Positions 62,969 to 64,000 of a stretch of DNA of 64,000 bases are shown here, piece by piece. The DNA lies in contig NZ_REFZ01000010.1 of the NCBI RefSeq assembly GCF_003841465.1, positions 90,371-154,370 on the forward strand, given 5' to 3'. A program made the translations under genes and the position numbers. This DNA is from Natrarchaeobius oligotrophus. GTDB taxonomy: Archaea; Halobacteriota; Halobacteria; Halobacteriales; Natrialbaceae. How positions within the stretch are numbered: the first letter of the stretch is position 1; every line of letters begins with the position of its first letter. A model generated the notes under the pieces. It made no database searches. It saw only the letters and a list, made by a program, of their open reading frames with translations, and was not told the DNA's origin.

Positions 62969-63403
62969 TCAGACGCGGACGTCGGTCGGGTCGATCCAGA
63001 GAACGAACTCCTCTTCGCGACGGACGATTCCCGCGATTCCCGTCCCGTTGACGGAGGTATCGACGGCGTCGGTCTGTAGCTCCTGGACCTGGTGTACCTC
63101 GTCGGCGAGCCAGCCGATCCGGTCCGTCGAGTTTCGCTTTCGTTTGAAGACGATGATTCGATCGCCGAGTTCGTCGTTCTCGCCGTCGCCGAAGATCGTC
63201 CGAAGGTTGACAATTTTCGTCGTCTCGCCGCGCAAATCCATCACGCCCTCGATGTGCTCGGGCGTGTTCGGAATCGCGGTCAGTTCGTCGGTGTTGACGA
63301 TCTCGGCGACGTAGCCGATGTCGACGCAGTAGCGGTTCTTGCCGAGATCGAACTCGAGGACGTGGGTGCTGGTTCGATCGGTCGTCTGTTTCGTCGTTGC
63401 CAT
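62969..63403 (-). CDS. cheW: CheW coupling protein
   Basis: 144 residues. The single CheW domain joins transducers to CheA. VLEFDLGKNRYCVDIGYVAEIV, the conserved AIPNTPEHIEGVMDLRGETTKIVNLR and RIGWLADEVHQVQEL are visible. It lies between two transducers, only 6 bp after the end of 63410-64000, so it is probably co-transcribed with it. Confidence 0.95.
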   Translation of the reverse strand: MATTKQTTDRTSTHVLEFDLGKNRYCVDIGYVAEIVNTDELTAIPNTPEHIEGVMDLRGETTKIVNLRTIFGDGENDELGDRIIVFKRKRNSTDRIGWLADEVHQVQELQTDAVDTSVNGTGIAGIVRREEEFVLWIDPTDVRV

Positions 63404-63409
63404 GTGTAC

Positions 63410-64000
63410 TCACCTCGTTTCGTCCGTCGCCGTCGTCAGTCGATCGACCTCGGCGTCGATCTCGTCGACCAGCCCCTCGAGTCGGTCGTTGATGGCGACG
63501 ATGGCCTCGATCTCGTCGGCGACCTCCTGGGATTGTTCCATCGCCGTGTCGGTCATGCTGGCGACCTCTTCGGTGGTGGCGGCCTGATCGTCGGTGGCGA
63601 CCGCGACCTCCTGGATACCGGTGCTGGCCTCGGTGATCGACTTTTTGATGCGCTCTAAGTTCTCGACGGTCTCCTCGACTAGCGCCACCCCGTCCGCGAT
63701 CTCGTCGTTCGCGGTTTCCAGGCTGTCGACGGTGTCCTCGGTGTCCTCCTGGATCTGGTCGACCATGCGTTCGATGGTGGTCGCCTCCTGTTGGGACTCC
63801 TCGGCCAGCGACTTGACCTCGTTGGCGACGACGGCGAAGCCGTCGCCGGCCTCGCCGGCGGTGGCGGCTTCGATGGAGGCGTTGAGCGCGAGCAGGTTGG
63901 TCTGGTCGGCGATCTCGTTGATGACTTCGACGATTTCGTCGATGCGCTGGACGCCCTCGCGCAGCTCCTCGACGTCGTCGGTGACCTCGTCGGCGGCGTC
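63410..64000 (-). CDS. Chemotaxis transducer, C-terminal part
   Basis: The gene enters from beyond the right edge; 196 codons and the stop are visible. They encode the transducer signalling domain: [20 protein letters not shown], the methylation helices [24 protein letters not shown] and the end [19 protein letters not shown]. Over 555 bp it is almost base-identical to the hemAT gene at 61161-61715. Whether it also has a globin sensor cannot be seen here. It precedes cheW by 6 bp. Confidence 0.92.
   Translation of the reverse strand, partial: DAADEVTDDVEELREGVQRIDEIVEVINEIADQTNLLALNASIEAATAGEAGDGFAVVANEVKSLAEESQQEATTIERMVDQIQEDTEDTVDSLETANDEIADGVALVEETVENLERIKKSITEASTGIQEVAVATDDQAATTEEVASMTDTAMEQSQEVADEIEAIVAINDRLEGLVDEIDAEVDRLTTATDETR

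Overview
The window looks like chromosome from a chitin-degrading haloarchaeon, probably of the Natrialbales. The evidence is high GC coding DNA, very acidic proteins, Tat (twin-arginine) rather than Sec export signals, TATA boxes placed for leaderless transcripts, archaeal ORB repeats around an Orc1/Cdc6 gene, a group II chaperonin, RdfA, CheF and a HemAT-type transducer. No rRNA, tRNA, IS element or CRISPR array was seen. The genus is an inference.

Region 1 (1-26443) is a polysaccharide-degradation island with every gene on the minus strand. It holds ten GH18 chitinases: five classical enzymes and five of the Pyrococcus PF-ChiA-like type. It also holds a GH20 beta-N-acetylhexosaminidase, a subtilisin-like protease with a chitin-binding domain, one GH18-like barrel whose catalytic motif is rewritten, one secreted protein with an unrecognised 360-residue domain, and the start of one more enzyme cut by the left edge. 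Nearly all are modular: Tat signal, CBM5/12 chitin-binding domain, PKD domain, catalytic domain. The N-terminal modules and catalytic modules have been shuffled between genes.

Region 2 (27005-37994) appears to be the matching uptake and catabolic locus. It contains a complete CUT1 sugar ABC transporter, a galactonate-dehydratase-like enolase-superfamily enzyme that has lost both catalytic histidines, a PIG-L/LmbE-type deacetylase, an IclR regulator, a SelA-fold PLP enzyme resembling D-glucosaminate ammonia-lyases, a RidA imine deaminase and a haloarchaeal glucose dehydrogenase. Together they suggest a non-phosphorylated route: chitin to GlcNAc or chitobiose, deacetylation to glucosamine, oxidation to glucosaminate, then deamination to 2-keto-3-deoxygluconate, which would enter the semi-phosphorylated Entner-Doudoroff pathway. 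This is the most interesting hypothesis in the window.

Region 3 (38073-53399) is mixed. It has a UspA protein, an intact PIN toxin-antitoxin pair and a decayed second pair, a PadR regulator, a carboxymuconolactone-decarboxylase-like protein, a divergent thermosome with a histidine-rich tail, an acyl-CoA synthetase-like protein missing its catalytic lysine, the divergent RdfA / SMC-related pair, and a divergent amide channel / formamidase pair.

Region 4 (53540-56265) is a replication origin with ten ORB-type repeats flanking orc1/cdc6. Region 5 (56411-64000) is a chemotaxis cluster: CheR, a small CxxC protein, a double-domain CheC, CheY, CheF, HemAT, CheW and a second transducer that runs off the right edge.
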